Assembly (NCBI GenBank): GCA_947632025.1
Contig: CANRNN010000003.1
Coordinates: forward strand, 62,001 to 126,000
DNA length: 64,000 nucleotides
Source: an uncultured Clostridia bacterium
Lineage (GTDB): Bacteria; Bacillota; Clostridia; Oscillospirales; Ruminococcaceae
Reading direction: 5' to 3'
Part shown: positions 46,615 through 54,851 of the stretch, piece after piece
Layout: each line of letters opens with the position of its first letter
Position numbering within the stretch: the stretch's first letter is position 1
Notes under the pieces: model-generated
The model's database searches: none
Seen by the model: only the letters and a program-made list of their open reading frames with translations
Told to the model about the DNA's origin: nothing
Translations under genes and position numbers: made by a program

Positions 46615-48354
46615 ATGGTTAATATTAAAATTAACGGTACGGCGTATTCCGTTCCCGAAGGGTCTACTATCCTTGAAGCTGCCAGAAACGCGGGGATCAG
46701 GATCCCGACGCTGTGCTACCTTAAAGATATAAACGCTATCGGCGCTTGCCGTATATGCGTCGTCGAGGTCAAGGGCGCAAAGGCTCCCGTGGCTTCATGT
46801 GTGTATCCCGTAAACGAGGGAATGGAAATTTTCACCAACACCCCAAAGATCATCAACAGCAGAAAGACAACTCTCGAATTGCTGCTCTCCAACCACAAGA
46901 AAGAGTGCCTGTCCTGCGTAAGAAGCGGCTCGTGCGAGCTTCAGGAGCTTTGTAACGAGTACGGCGTTGACGAAGGTAGCTTTGAGGGAGAAAAACAGGT
47001 ATTCGACATTGACATTTCCGCGGCTCATATGACACGCGACAATGAGAAATGTATCCTCTGCCGCCGCTGCGTTGCCGCTTGCTCGGTAAATCAGGGAATA
47101 GGCGTTATCGGCGCTAATGAACGCGGTTTCGCAACAATGATAGGCTCTCCGTTCGGAATGGAGCTTGCGGATACGGCTTGCGTTTCCTGCGGACAGTGCA
47201 TCACCGCGTGTCCTACGGGCGCTCTCGCTGAAAAGGACGACACAGATAAGGTGCTTGAGGCTATAGCAGACCCCGACAAGATGGTAGTGGTTCAAGCTGC
47301 TCCTGCGGTAAGAGCTTCGCTGGGCGAGGCATTTGGTCTGCCCGTCGGAACAAACGTTGAGGGCAAGATGATCGCGGCTATGCGCCGTCTGGGATTCGAT
47401 AAGGTATTCGATACCAACTTCTCCGCAGATCTCACGATCATGGAAGAGGCTCACGAATTCCTTGACAGAGTGCAGAACGGCGGAACACTGCCGATGATAA
47501 CCTCCTGCTCGCCGGGTTGGGTACGTTACTGTGAAAACTATTTCCCCGAATTCATTCCGAATCTTTCCACCTGCAAATCGCCGCAGCAGATGTTCGGCGC
47601 TGTCGTAAAGACATATTATGCCGAGAAGCTCGGAAAAGACCCGAAAGACATCATATCGGTTTCGGTAATGCCGTGTACCGCAAAGAAGTACGAGGTAGGA
47701 CGCGACGACCAAGCAGCAGCAGGTGTACCCGATGTTGATATCACGATAACTACCCGTGAGCTTTCGAGAATGATAAAGAAAGCGGGTATCATATTCAACG
47801 AGCTGCCCGACGAAACGGCTGATTCTCCTCTCGGAACATATACGGGCGCGGGAGTTATTTTCGGCGCTACGGGCGGAGTTATGGAAGCAGCACTGCGCAC
47901 GGCTGCGTGGAAACTGTCGGGCGAAGCAGCGGATTCTCCTGTTGACTTCAAGGAAGTCCGCGGCGTTGAGGGCATCAAGGAAGCGACCTATAACGTCGGC
48001 GGCAAGGAAGTCAAAGTTGCTGTGGCATCAGGTCTTGCAAATGCCAAGAAGCTGCTTAAGAGCATTAAAGCGGGCGAGGCAAAGTATGATTTCATCGAGA
48101 TCATGGCTTGCCCCGGAGGCTGCGTAAACGGCGGCGGACAGATAATTCAGCCCGCATCGGTCAAGAATTTCACGGATATCCGTGCCGAGCGCGCAAAGGC
48201 TCTGTACGACATCGACAGCGCATCTAAACTGCGCCGTTCGCACGAGAATCCCGACATTCAAGCTCTGTACAAGGAATACTTCGGCGAACCGAATTCACAC
48301 AAGGCTCACGAGGTACTTCACACGAGCTACAAGGCAAAGACGCTGTACAAGTAA
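46615..48354 (+). CDS. hydA: [FeFe] hydrogenase catalytic subunit HydA
   Basis: 579 aa. N-terminal [2Fe-2S] ferredoxin domain (CYLKDINAIGACRICVVEV), NuoG-type His-Cys3 cluster (HKKECLSCVRSGSCELQ), two [4Fe-4S] motifs (CILCRRCVAAC, CVSCGQCITACP) and H-cluster signatures L1 TSCSPGWVRYCE, L2 MPCTAKKYE, L3 MACPGGCVNGGG. A C-terminal small-subunit-like tail follows. ATGs at 46609 and 46615 compete; the RBS GGAG is 7 nt from the second, which I use. Produces H2 from ferredoxin and NADH with the two upstream subunits. Confidence 0.96.
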   Translation: MVNIKINGTAYSVPEGSTILEAARNAGIRIPTLCYLKDINAIGACRICVVEVKGAKAPVASCVYPVNEGMEIFTNTPKIINSRKTTLELLLSNHKKECLSCVRSGSCELQELCNEYGVDEGSFEGEKQVFDIDISAAHMTRDNEKCILCRRCVAACSVNQGIGVIGANERGFATMIGSPFGMELADTACVSCGQCITACPTGALAEKDDTDKVLEAIADPDKMVVVQAAPAVRASLGEAFGLPVGTNVEGKMIAAMRRLGFDKVFDTNFSADLTIMEEAHEFLDRVQNGGTLPMITSCSPGWVRYCENYFPEFIPNLSTCKSPQQMFGAVVKTYYAEKLGKDPKDIISVSVMPCTAKKYEVGRDDQAAAGVPDVDITITTRELSRMIKKAGIIFNELPDETADSPLGTYTGAGVIFGATGGVMEAALRTAAWKLSGEAADSPVDFKEVRGVEGIKEATYNVGGKEVKVAVASGLANAKKLLKSIKAGEAKYDFIEIMACPGGCVNGGGQIIQPASVKNFTDIRAERAKALYDIDSASKLRRSHENPDIQALYKEYFGEPNSHKAHEVLHTSYKAKTLYK

Positions 48355-48382
48355 TTGTTGTTTAACGCTTCATAAAATTCAA

Positions 48383-48413
48383 GGAGAGCTGCTTTTGCGG
48401 CTCTCCTTTTTTT
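48383..48413 (+). terminator. Terminator after hydA
   Basis: Ten-bp stem GGAGAGCTGC/GCGGCTCTCC (one G-U pair) with TTTT loop and seven following T residues. Lies at the convergent end with the aminotransferase gene. Confidence 0.93.
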
Positions 48414-49551
48414 ATATTTTTATTCGTTTTAATTCCTGAAGGAGCATATCGACCTCCTGCGGCGTGCTGAACGCGCCGGGGCTGAAGCGAATCGTTCCCG
48501 TTTCCAGAGTTCCGATCTTTTTGTGCGCAAGCGGAGCGCAATGCAGTCCTCCGCGCAGACAGAATCCGCGTTCTCCGAGAACGGACGATCCCTGTGCGGA
48601 ATCCATTCCCTCAATGTTAAACGATACCACAGGCGCGAATAATTTACGGCTTTCGGGAAGTATCTCGTTATAGAGCCGAACGCTGCCTATCTTCCCTGCC
48701 CCGACGCAGAACCGCTCGCAAAGAGAGAGTTCGTGCGACAGGATACGTTCGGGAGTTATTTTCCGAACATACTCCACTCCCGCTCCAAGCGCGATCGCTC
48801 CGGCGGTGTTTATAGTTCCGCTCTCAAAGCGGTCGGGCAGAAAGTCGGGCTGCTGAACGCTTTCGGACATAGAACCTGTGCCGCCCTCAATTATTGTTTT
48901 AAGCGGGAATTTTCCGTCGGTAATAAGCAAGCCCGTTCCCATAGGACCGTACAGGCTTTTGTGTCCCGCCGCGCAGATAATATTTATTCCGTCTTTAAGC
49001 GAAACAGGCAGTACGCCCGCACCCTGAGCGGCATCTACAATAAAACATATCCCGCGCCGAGCGCAAAGCTCCGCCAACTGCTTTATCGGATTGCATAATC
49101 CTATGACATTTGAAGCCGCGCAGCAGATAAGCGCCCGCGTGTTCGGTCGGATAGCCCGCGCAGCGTTTTTTACGGTAATTTCAACGTCCTCGTCGCTCTC
49201 GAAAAGTGTGTAACTTCCGCCGAAAAACTCACACGCGGAATGAACGGGACGCAGTACGGCGTTATGCTCCATATCGCTTATAACGAAATGCACGCCCTTA
49301 TGTGCCAGACCCTTTATCGCAAAATTTAATGCCTGAGTGCAGTTTAGCGTAAAAATGGTATTTTCAGGCATTGCCCCGAAAAAATCAGCGCAGACCTCGC
49401 GGGATCTGTAGACCGCCTCAGAGGTTCTTACCGCAAGCGGATAAGATGAACGTCCGGGATTAGCACCAAACTCTGCGGCGGCATTCTGAAATACTCTGTA
49501 AACATTCCGCGGCTTGGGAAAGGTAGTTGCTGCGTTGTCAAAATATATCAC
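48412..49551 (-). CDS. Class-V aminotransferase / cysteine desulfurase-like enzyme
   Basis: 379 aa PLP enzyme. Starts MIYFDNAATTFPKP; PLP Lys198 in AAGHKSLYGPMGTG; a Cys338 in CLRGGLHCAPLAHK at the position of the desulfurase nucleophile. This is the TIGR01977 (EF2568-like) family, related to SufS/CsdA. It probably removes sulfur or selenium from cysteine-type substrates. GTG start overlaps the stop of the DUF3343 gene (GTGA), so the two proteins likely work together. No SUF scaffold genes are nearby. Confidence 0.85.
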   Translation of the reverse strand: MIYFDNAATTFPKPRNVYRVFQNAAAEFGANPGRSSYPLAVRTSEAVYRSREVCADFFGAMPENTIFTLNCTQALNFAIKGLAHKGVHFVISDMEHNAVLRPVHSACEFFGGSYTLFESDEDVEITVKNAARAIRPNTRALICCAASNVIGLCNPIKQLAELCARRGICFIVDAAQGAGVLPVSLKDGINIICAAGHKSLYGPMGTGLLITDGKFPLKTIIEGGTGSMSESVQQPDFLPDRFESGTINTAGAIALGAGVEYVRKITPERILSHELSLCERFCVGAGKIGSVRLYNEILPESRKLFAPVVSFNIEGMDSAQGSSVLGERGFCLRGGLHCAPLAHKKIGTLETGTIRFSPGAFSTPQEVDMLLQELKRIKI

Positions 49552-49757
49552 GTTGAATTCGCCCCGCAGTCAACTCCGATAGAGCCGAGCAAGGCGCAGA
49601 CCTCACGGCGGCTGACGGAAGGATCGGTTATTTTCAGAGAAAAACCGCACCCCGTTCCCCTGCCGAATCTGCGTTCGACCATACACCGTATACCGCGGCT
49701 TTTCAGCAAACCTGCCGCCTTTTGAGCGGTAGTAAAGGATTTTATATTGATATTCAT
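49548..49757 (-). CDS. DUF3343 small protein
   Basis: 69 aa. Resembles the DUF3343 (putative Se/S carrier-like) family: a beta-strand/helix start NINIKSFTTAQKAAGLLKSRG and a GTGCGFSLKI segment with conserved Cys, plus a second Cys near the end. GAGGTG is placed for the ATG at 49757, not the upstream GTG. Translationally coupled to the desulfurase-like enzyme, so a persulfide or selenide acceptor role is likely but inferred. Confidence 0.75.
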   Translation of the reverse strand: MNINIKSFTTAQKAAGLLKSRGIRCMVERRFGRGTGCGFSLKITDPSVSRREVCALLGSIGVDCGANST

Positions 49758-49900
49758 AACTGTCACCTCATAATAAATTCAGGCAATATTGCCTATGACA
49801 GTATATGCGCAAATACGAAACCTGTTCGGACGACAGTGCTTTCCACGGCATTTTCCTATTACCGTGCAACAAGCCGGCAGACGGCAACAGCTGCCGGATA

Positions 49901-50383
49901 TTATATATTATAACTTCTGTTTTCATAAGCTAGATTTATTATGGGCTTGCCTTGCTTCAGGGCATATTTTACGGTTTGGTAAGCTCCTCCGCTCTCGTGT
50001 CGGATACAGCAGATCACAAGATCGGAACGGTCAACCATAACCCTGTTGCGCACTTGTATCGCTGCTTTGAAATGTGCTTTGTCGGATTCGGCGCAGACTT
50101 CGATCTCGTCATAATATCCGAGAAGATCATTACCGTTACGGTATTCGGCTTTCATATAAGGCAGAACAAGCGTGAAGTGAGTGTTTCCGAATCCGTATGC
50201 GCGGATAGCTCTCTTTATTCGGGACGCAGCAAGTATGTCAAAATCCCCCTCTCGTCCTATAAGAAATTCAACGTATTCTTTTTGTGTGATAAGGTCATAA
50301 AGCAAGTCATCAAGACGCTTTTCTATCTCTGTGGGTCTTTCTATATCCTTGTGTCCGAAAAAGCTTACGGTGTAAATTTCCAT
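49901..50383 (-). CDS. SLOG-family (YpsA/DUF1273-like) protein
   Basis: 160 aa. Rossmann-like start IYTVSFFGHKDIE, a GREGDFDILAASRIK segment and RSDLVICCIRHESGGAYQT near the C terminus, matching nucleotide or ADP-ribose-binding SLOG proteins common in Clostridia. Function unknown; SLOG proteins can sense nucleotide ligands. Divergent from the XRE regulator with a shared inverted repeat, so they probably form one regulatory unit. Confidence 0.72.
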   Translation of the reverse strand: MEIYTVSFFGHKDIERPTEIEKRLDDLLYDLITQKEYVEFLIGREGDFDILAASRIKRAIRAYGFGNTHFTLVLPYMKAEYRNGNDLLGYYDEIEVCAESDKAHFKAAIQVRNRVMVDRSDLVICCIRHESGGAYQTVKYALKQGKPIINLAYENRSYNI

Positions 50384-50397
50384 AACAGCAACTCCTA

Positions 50398-50501
50398 TAT
50401 ACCTTTATTACTATATATTATACACCTAAATGTCCCTATATTCAAGCCCAAAAGGATATTATTTTATTGTCCAAACGGGTATATAATATAATAAAGGTAT
50501 A
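50398..50501. promoter_or_regulatory. Divergent promoter region with a shared inverted operator-like repeat
   Basis: TATACCTTTATTA (50398-50410) is exactly the reverse complement of TAATAAAGGTATA (50489-50501). Each copy lies just downstream of a -10: minus promoter TTGAAT-17-TATAAT (50445-50417) and a plus -10 TATAAT at about 50482-50487. Both genes could be repressed by the same protein, likely the XRE product. Confidence 0.65.
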
Positions 50502-50518
50502 TTTGAAAGGACGGTTTT

Positions 50519-50827
50519 ATGGAGATCGGTAAGAAACTGCGAAAACTCAGGGAAGATAAGAACATGACCATGTACCGCCTAACACAGATAACAGGCATAT
50601 CGGGACATCATATCAAGGGTGTTGAGGAAGGAACACGACAGCCGACGATCGAAACCTTAGAACGTCTGGTAACAGCACTTGGTTCTTCTCTGGCAGAAAT
50701 ATTCAACGATGATATGGAGTGTTCCTATCTGAACGAGAGAGAAAAACACCTGATAGATAATTTTCGGGCAATGTCCGATGAAAAAGCAAAAGCTCTGCTT
50801 AACATGAGCGATATGCTGAATAAATAA
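50519..50827 (+). CDS. XRE-family transcriptional regulator
   Basis: 102 aa. N-terminal Cro/CI helix-turn-helix (residues 1-62: IGKKLRKLREDKNMTMYRLT, GISGHHIKGVEEGTRQPTIE) and a short helical C terminus. AAAGGACGG precedes the ATG. Probably autorepresses and controls the divergent SLOG gene. Confidence 0.86.
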   Translation: MEIGKKLRKLREDKNMTMYRLTQITGISGHHIKGVEEGTRQPTIETLERLVTALGSSLAEIFNDDMECSYLNEREKHLIDNFRAMSDEKAKALLNMSDMLNK

Positions 50828-50860
50828 AAAAGGCTGTTGCTTTGTGGGCAGCAGCCTTTT
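50827..50860 (+). terminator. Terminator after the XRE gene
   Basis: AAAAGGCTG/CAGCCTTTT stem, with TTGC/GCAG extending it, ending in TTTT; overlaps the stop codon end. Confidence 0.8.
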
Positions 50861-50983
50861 CGCTTCGGTGTGAGATTTTCAATTTAGAAAACAGAAATAG
50901 TGAAAACTACGAGATCATATTCGGTCATCAGTATAGGTATCCATAAAACTTCCAAAACCGTATCCAAACAAGACGGACAAAAC

Positions 50984-51034
50984 AAAACGTCCCACAACAA
51001 TGTGTGGGACGTTTTTATCAAGAGCATTGCCCTT
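50984..51034 (-). terminator. Two-hairpin trailer/terminator of the tRNA-Met-tRNA-Glu transcript
   Basis: Directly after the tRNA-Glu CCA: hairpin 1 AAGGGC-AAT-GCTCTT (51034-51020), then hairpin 2 with a 13-bp CGTCCCAC-type stem (51015-50984) ending in GTTTTGTTTT. Hairpin 2 is a strong terminator. The same two-part layout follows the other tRNA genes here. Confidence 0.85.
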
Positions 51035-51035
51035 A

Positions 51036-51110
51036 TGGTGACCCGTACGGGAATTGAACCCATGTTGCCAGAATGAAAATCTGGAGTCTTAACCTCTTGA
51101 CCAACGGGCC
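51036..51110 (-). tRNA. tRNA-Glu (anticodon TTC)
   Basis: Cloverleaf with acceptor GGCCCGT/ACGGGTC, D arm TTGGTCAAGAGGTTAA, anticodon stem-loop CCAGA-TTTTCAT-TCTGG, T arm with GGTTCAATTCC, and encoded CCA. Second gene after tRNA-Met in the same transcript. Confidence 0.95.
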
Positions 51111-51122
51111 ATATCACGGGCC

Positions 51123-51199
51123 TGGTAGCGGCAACTGGATTTGAACCGGTGACACCCTGGGTATGAACCAAGTGCTCTAGCCAACTGAGCTATGCCGCC
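51123..51199 (-). tRNA. tRNA-Met (anticodon CAT)
   Basis: Acceptor GGCGGCA/TGCCGCT, D arm TAGCTCAGTTGGC, anticodon loop TTCATAC, T arm GGTTCAAATCC, encoded CCA. The acceptor pairs at position 1, so it is the elongator type (or a tRNA-Ile with modified CAT), not the initiator. Confidence 0.93.
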
Positions 51200-51220
51200 A
51201 TTTCTTCCCGTGACTAAATT

Positions 51221-51249
51221 ATTATACCACATTTTTTTCTGTTTGTCAA
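51221..51249 (-). promoter_or_regulatory. Consensus SigA promoter of tRNA-Met/tRNA-Glu
   Basis: Minus strand TTGACA, 17 nt, TATAAT, preceded by A/T tracts. Transcription would start about 15 bp before tRNA-Met. Confidence 0.92.
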
Positions 51250-51358
51250 GCATTTTTCTAAAATTGATTAAAGTGCTTAAAAAATTTTGTGATTTTACAC
51301 GAAATTTGTGCATAATACACTAAATTTCGGGGAACGATATATTCGTTCAAAAAAATGC

Positions 51359-51387
51359 TTGACAATCGCAGGAAATTGTGTTATAAT
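51359..51387 (+). promoter_or_regulatory. Consensus SigA promoter of tRNA-Gln
   Basis: TTGACA (51359-51364), 17-nt spacer, TATAAT (51382-51387); divergent from the tRNA-Met promoter with an AT-rich gap between. Confidence 0.92.
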
Positions 51388-51398
51388 TAAATAGTTAT

Positions 51399-51474
51399 TG
51401 GGGCGTAGCCAAGCGGTAAGGCAGTGGATTCTGACTCCACCATTCCGAGGGTTCAAATCCTTCCGCCCCAACCA
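51399..51474 (+). tRNA. tRNA-Gln (anticodon CTG)
   Basis: Acceptor TGGGGCG/CGCCCCA, D arm TAGCCAAGCGGTAAGGCA, anticodon stem-loop GTGGA-TTCTGAC-TCCAC, T arm GGTTCAAATCC, encoded CCA. Followed at once by the two-hairpin trailer. Confidence 0.95.
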
Positions 51475-51534
51475 GCAGGGCAATGCCCTGCACCAAGTCC
51501 CAGTGAAACGTTGTTCTCACTGGGACGTTGTTTT
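51475..51534 (+). repeat. Two-hairpin tRNA-trailer repeat (copy after tRNA-Gln)
   Basis: GCAGGGC-AAT-GCCCTGC (51475-51491), then GTCCCAGTG/CACTGGGAC (51497-51526) ending GTTGTTTT. Hairpin 2 should terminate the tRNA-Gln transcript. Confidence 0.8.
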
Positions 51535-51542
51535 CTGTAAGG

Positions 51543-51640
51543 ATATAATGTAATTTTTTTATAAAGGGGCAGGCAGCAGGACAATGTCCTGCACCGTTTA
51601 CCAGCAGAGGTTGCTCTGCTAGAAATTTTCTTTCTGTAAC
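51543..51640 (+). repeat. Two-hairpin repeat, tRNA-less copy
   Basis: Begins with ATATAATG and a T/A-rich stretch, then GCAGGAC-AAT-GTCCTGC (51576-51592) and AGCAGAG/CTCTGCT (51603-51620) followed by AAATTTTCTTT. It is a near copy of the unit at 56676-56721 but on the other strand. Confidence 0.65.
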
Positions 51641-51773
51641 ATAGTCTTGAATACTAAGACAAATTATGCTTAGAACATAACGAACATGGGAGGATTTTTT
51701 TTGAAACATATTGTAGAGCCTGCCGGATCTCAAAAAAAAGAAACAATTATTTCTGACACTTCTTATTACCACC

Positions 51774-52397
51774 TTGAGTGTGATTGTCGTGCTTGTCACT
51801 ATGATTGTTTTTCTTAATGCAAATCTGCTTCTGCCATGGCAAAGAGGAGCTAGAAGGAATAAGCAAGTGATCCTGGAATATGCGGCTGAACATTACCCGG
51901 ATGCACAGTTTATAGAGGGACACTATAACTCGGCAAAATTATTTATTTGGAATACTTTGGGTGACGCCATTGTTTTCACCCTAAACGATGTAGAATTTAA
52001 GATTACCGCTGAAGCAGGAAAGATCCTTATTGATGGGTTTCCAGAAGCTCGGACGTGTGCTCAATTTGATAAAATCATTCAGGATAATTTTTTAGAGCCC
52101 CAAGGAATATCGGCGATAACTGATTATAGTTTTGTGGACAATTATTACGAAATTTATCCGTATACCGGATCGTTAGAGGTTAGAATCAAGTCAGTTGACC
52201 ACGGATCAACCCCGCGGGAAGTTGGGTGGTTTTACGATTTTTATAAGTACTGGAAAAAAGAAGGTGCTTTTTTAACTTCATATAATGTTAATTTATATAT
52301 CATAACAGATCATAAATCAATGTATCATATGAGCTATGATGACAAAAGTGAATTTCCGGACGAAACCGCTTTTTATTCTGCTTTTGTAGCAGGATAA
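51774..52397 (+). CDS. Hypothetical membrane-anchored protein, N terminus apparently frameshifted
   Basis: 207 codons from TTG at 51774; no family recognised. The start is a hydrophobic helix (LSVIVVLVTMIVFLNANLLL), then a soluble domain with many aromatic residues. There is no RBS at this TTG. A better start is TTG 51701 with GGGAGG upstream (MKHIVEPAGSQKK), but it is in another frame; removing one A from the A8 run at 51732-51739 joins both into MKHIVEPAGSQKKKQLFLTL... with a complete helix. So the gene is either slippage-expressed, phase-variable, recently broken, or affected by a sequencing error. Its A/T-rich codons differ from the neighbours. Confidence 0.6.
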   Translation: MSVIVVLVTMIVFLNANLLLPWQRGARRNKQVILEYAAEHYPDAQFIEGHYNSAKLFIWNTLGDAIVFTLNDVEFKITAEAGKILIDGFPEARTCAQFDKIIQDNFLEPQGISAITDYSFVDNYYEIYPYTGSLEVRIKSVDHGSTPREVGWFYDFYKYWKKEGAFLTSYNVNLYIITDHKSMYHMSYDDKSEFPDETAFYSAFVAG

Positions 52398-52491
52398 TTG
52401 AATTTGTGGCGCGTAATATATAATCTAGTGGTCAAGCATTTTTCAACACTATTAAAACGGAAATCCTAATAACTGTTCGTTTGATATCCCG

Positions 52492-52863
52492 CTATTTCAT
52501 CAGCTCGTCCGACAGTCTTATTATCTCGTCGGCGAGCTTTTCTTTTCGCACTTTCGTTATCGCCGAATAGATAGGATAAGCGCAAATCACGCCGATAATT
52601 CCGACCACTCCGACGATAATTCCTAAGACGAAAAATTCCCCGCCCCAGACCATTGTACAGCACATTCCGACGCCGAGAATTAGGCAGCTTACCACTCCAA
52701 CGATAAGCGAAACCACCGTTCCGGGGCGCGTCACGCTCTTGTCCAGACGGCGCAATTGCTCCATTTTATCCTCGGTGTTTTCGTGCGAATATTTTTCGCG
52801 GATTTTTTTAATTTCCTCCTGCTGCGCCGCGGAATAGGTATAGTTAAATGTGTTGTTGTTCAT
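52492..52863 (-). CDS. Hypothetical membrane protein of the two-component module
   Basis: 123 aa. Soluble helical N terminus (YSAAQQEEIKKIREKYSHEN), then two membrane helices around a LGVGMCCTMVWGG...LGIIVGVVGIIG motif, and a charged C-terminal helix. The same motif occurs in the 122-aa protein at 55997-56365. AAAGGAG fits the ATG at 52863. Last gene of the operon after the histidine kinase; its start overlaps the 306-aa gene. Function unknown; likely an effector or accessory of the sensor system. Confidence 0.75.
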   Translation of the reverse strand: MNNNTFNYTYSAAQQEEIKKIREKYSHENTEDKMEQLRRLDKSVTRPGTVVSLIVGVVSCLILGVGMCCTMVWGGEFFVLGIIVGVVGIIGVICAYPIYSAITKVRKEKLADEIIRLSDELMK

Positions 52864-53764
52864 TTTCAAAATCTCCTTTCTTAAGCCGTTTGGTTGACTT
52901 TACGATCATAAAAATTGCAATTCCAATAACAATTGTGCAAACTGCGCCGCCCGTTGCCCCCGTCATTGCTTTTCGGAAAAGCGGATCATCATCACTGCCG
53001 AACTGCGTTAACATTGCCGTTTCAAGTGACAAAATCGACACCATCGCCGCCACGAGATTTATCACCTTTGCCGCCGACAGCAACGGACTTCCGTGCTTTC
53101 TGAACCTGACGAGATTGATTACGGCAACGATTATCATATAAAACGAATATGCCGCCATTGCGTAAATCAGTATTCCGGGGTAGTCAAAACCTTTGTTTTG
53201 ATATACCATAAAAATTACGATGCCCGCAAGCGACTGATTCATAATTAACAGCATTATTCCGCACATTCGATAGCGTTTCAGCTCCGTTTTCATTGTCAAA
53301 TCGGAATTTTTATGCAGCAAAATAAAGCGCATAATTGCTAGCAAAATGTAATAAATTCCGAGCGAAATAAACCACACCGAACGGTAATAAATTCCCGAAA
53401 ACAATTTCAAAATTATATACAAAAAATTGATGAATAATCCGCAGTATAATGCGATTTCCGTGCGAAAACGAACGTCCGAGAAAAAGCGATTTCCGAGTTT
53501 TGTGTTGCGGATTTTCTTCACAAATTTGTTGTCAAAAAGCTGACTTTTCTTCAGCTTAAAAAACGCGATAATGCGCGGAAAATTAGTTATCGTAATCGTC
53601 AGCGCGTAGGCTGAAAAAATGTATGAGAAATACCGAAAGACGGGATTTTGTATTTTGAAAATTGCAACTGCCAGCACGGAAAAATAGCCTAGTGAAGCCA
53701 AAATAAGCGCTGGAATAGTGGGCGGGAAAAGCATTTTTCGGAGTATTTTTTTAATTCGCCCCAT
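52844..53764 (-). CDS. Hypothetical polytopic membrane protein
   Basis: 306 aa with about eight hydrophobic segments (near residues 15-37, 43-63, 105-128, 132-152, 172-192, 200-222, 236-256 and 268-292). No known transport or enzyme motif seen. Starts 14 bp inside the histidine kinase gene, so it is translationally coupled to it. Possibly the transporter or sensor partner of the kinase; this is inference from position. Confidence 0.75.
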   Translation of the reverse strand: MGRIKKILRKMLFPPTIPALILASLGYFSVLAVAIFKIQNPVFRYFSYIFSAYALTITITNFPRIIAFFKLKKSQLFDNKFVKKIRNTKLGNRFFSDVRFRTEIALYCGLFINFLYIILKLFSGIYYRSVWFISLGIYYILLAIMRFILLHKNSDLTMKTELKRYRMCGIMLLIMNQSLAGIVIFMVYQNKGFDYPGILIYAMAAYSFYMIIVAVINLVRFRKHGSPLLSAAKVINLVAAMVSILSLETAMLTQFGSDDDPLFRKAMTGATGGAVCTIVIGIAIFMIVKSTKRLKKGDFENEQQHI

Positions 53765-54851
53765 TCGTGGTTCTCCTTAATTTTACGGTGAACGTGCTGC
53801 CCCGTCCGACCTCGCTTTCGACGGAAATTTCCCCGCCGATTATGTCCATAATACGCTTTACCAGCGCAAGCCCTAAACCATTTCCCTGTGTGGCGTGAGA
53901 GGTGTCGCCCTGATAGAATTTCTCAAAAATATGCCGCCCCGTTTTGGGACTTATCCCGCACCCCGTGTCGCTGATTTTGACTATCGCAAATTCCCCGTCT
54001 GTCTGAAGCACGAGAGAAACTTTCCCGCCCGTTTCGGTGAATTTCAGCGCATTTGAAAACAGGTTGTTCCACACCAGTTCCAGCAGCTCAAAATCGCTTT
54101 CAATAAACACTTCGTCGGCTATTTTCGTTGAAATTTCAATCTGCTTATCTTCCCAGATTTTCTCGAAATTCAGTAAACTTCCGCATAATTGTTCGCCCAA
54201 ATCGTACAACTTTTTTTGCGGGAAAATTTGCTGATTTTCAAGCCTATTTAACTTCAAAATATTTGTTATCAAATCCGCTAAACGGCGCGACGAAACGGTA
54301 ATTGTTTTAGCATATTCAAGCCGTTTTTCGTCGCTCAAATCGGGCGTTTGGAGCATTGTTCCGTAATTCTGAATAACGGCAAGCGGGGTTTTCAATTCGT
54401 GCGAAACGTTCGCGATAAAATCCGTGCGGAGCGTTTCAATTCCCGACAATTCTTCCGACATGCGGTTGAAATAATCTATTATAACATTAAATCCCGTGTC
54501 GTTGTCAACGCCGATAATAGGCTGAATCCGCACCGAAAAATCCCCGTTCATAATTTTTTCGGCGGCGGCAATTATGTGTTTGACGGGGCGCGACACCATA
54601 AACCACCGCCGGATTTCGTCTATAATCGTGAATAAAAGGCTGATTAGAATAACGTTAACGAACGTTAATTTTGCCGCAAGCGCTACATTTTCCTTTGTCA
54701 GTTCGATTTTAGCGCTGCTTTGAAACGTCATAAGGAACAGTAGCATGCAGCAGGTCACCGTGAACGAAATTATCAGGAAAAACGACGCGAACCGCCGTGC
54801 CGCGCGGAGCATTTTCGCAATCCGAAAATCCGCATTGTTATGCGCTTTCAC
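53751..54851 (-). CDS. Two-component sensor histidine kinase
   Basis: 366 aa. Two membrane helices (about 21-43 and 62-78) with a very short outside loop of about 20 residues, HAMP (80-135), dimerisation helix with His151 (NVSHELKTPLAVI), and the ATPase domain with N box (LVWNNLFSNALKFTE), G1 (KISDTGCGISPKTG) and G2 (GNGLGLALVKRI). Such a short loop suggests intramembrane sensing or sensing via the adjacent membrane proteins. GTG start overlaps the regulator stop (GTGA). Confidence 0.93.
   Translation of the reverse strand: MKAHNNADFRIAKMLRAARRFASFFLIISFTVTCCMLLFLMTFQSSAKIELTKENVALAAKLTFVNVILISLLFTIIDEIRRWFMVSRPVKHIIAAAEKIMNGDFSVRIQPIIGVDNDTGFNVIIDYFNRMSEELSGIETLRTDFIANVSHELKTPLAVIQNYGTMLQTPDLSDEKRLEYAKTITVSSRRLADLITNILKLNRLENQQIFPQKKLYDLGEQLCGSLLNFEKIWEDKQIEISTKIADEVFIESDFELLELVWNNLFSNALKFTETGGKVSLVLQTDGEFAIVKISDTGCGISPKTGRHIFEKFYQGDTSHATQGNGLGLALVKRIMDIIGGEISVESEVGRGSTFTVKLRRTTNGAN

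Noticed and set aside
51295-51799. Minus-strand open frames across tRNA-Gln and its repeat
   Set aside because: They read through a tRNA gene and terminator hairpins; no ribosome site.
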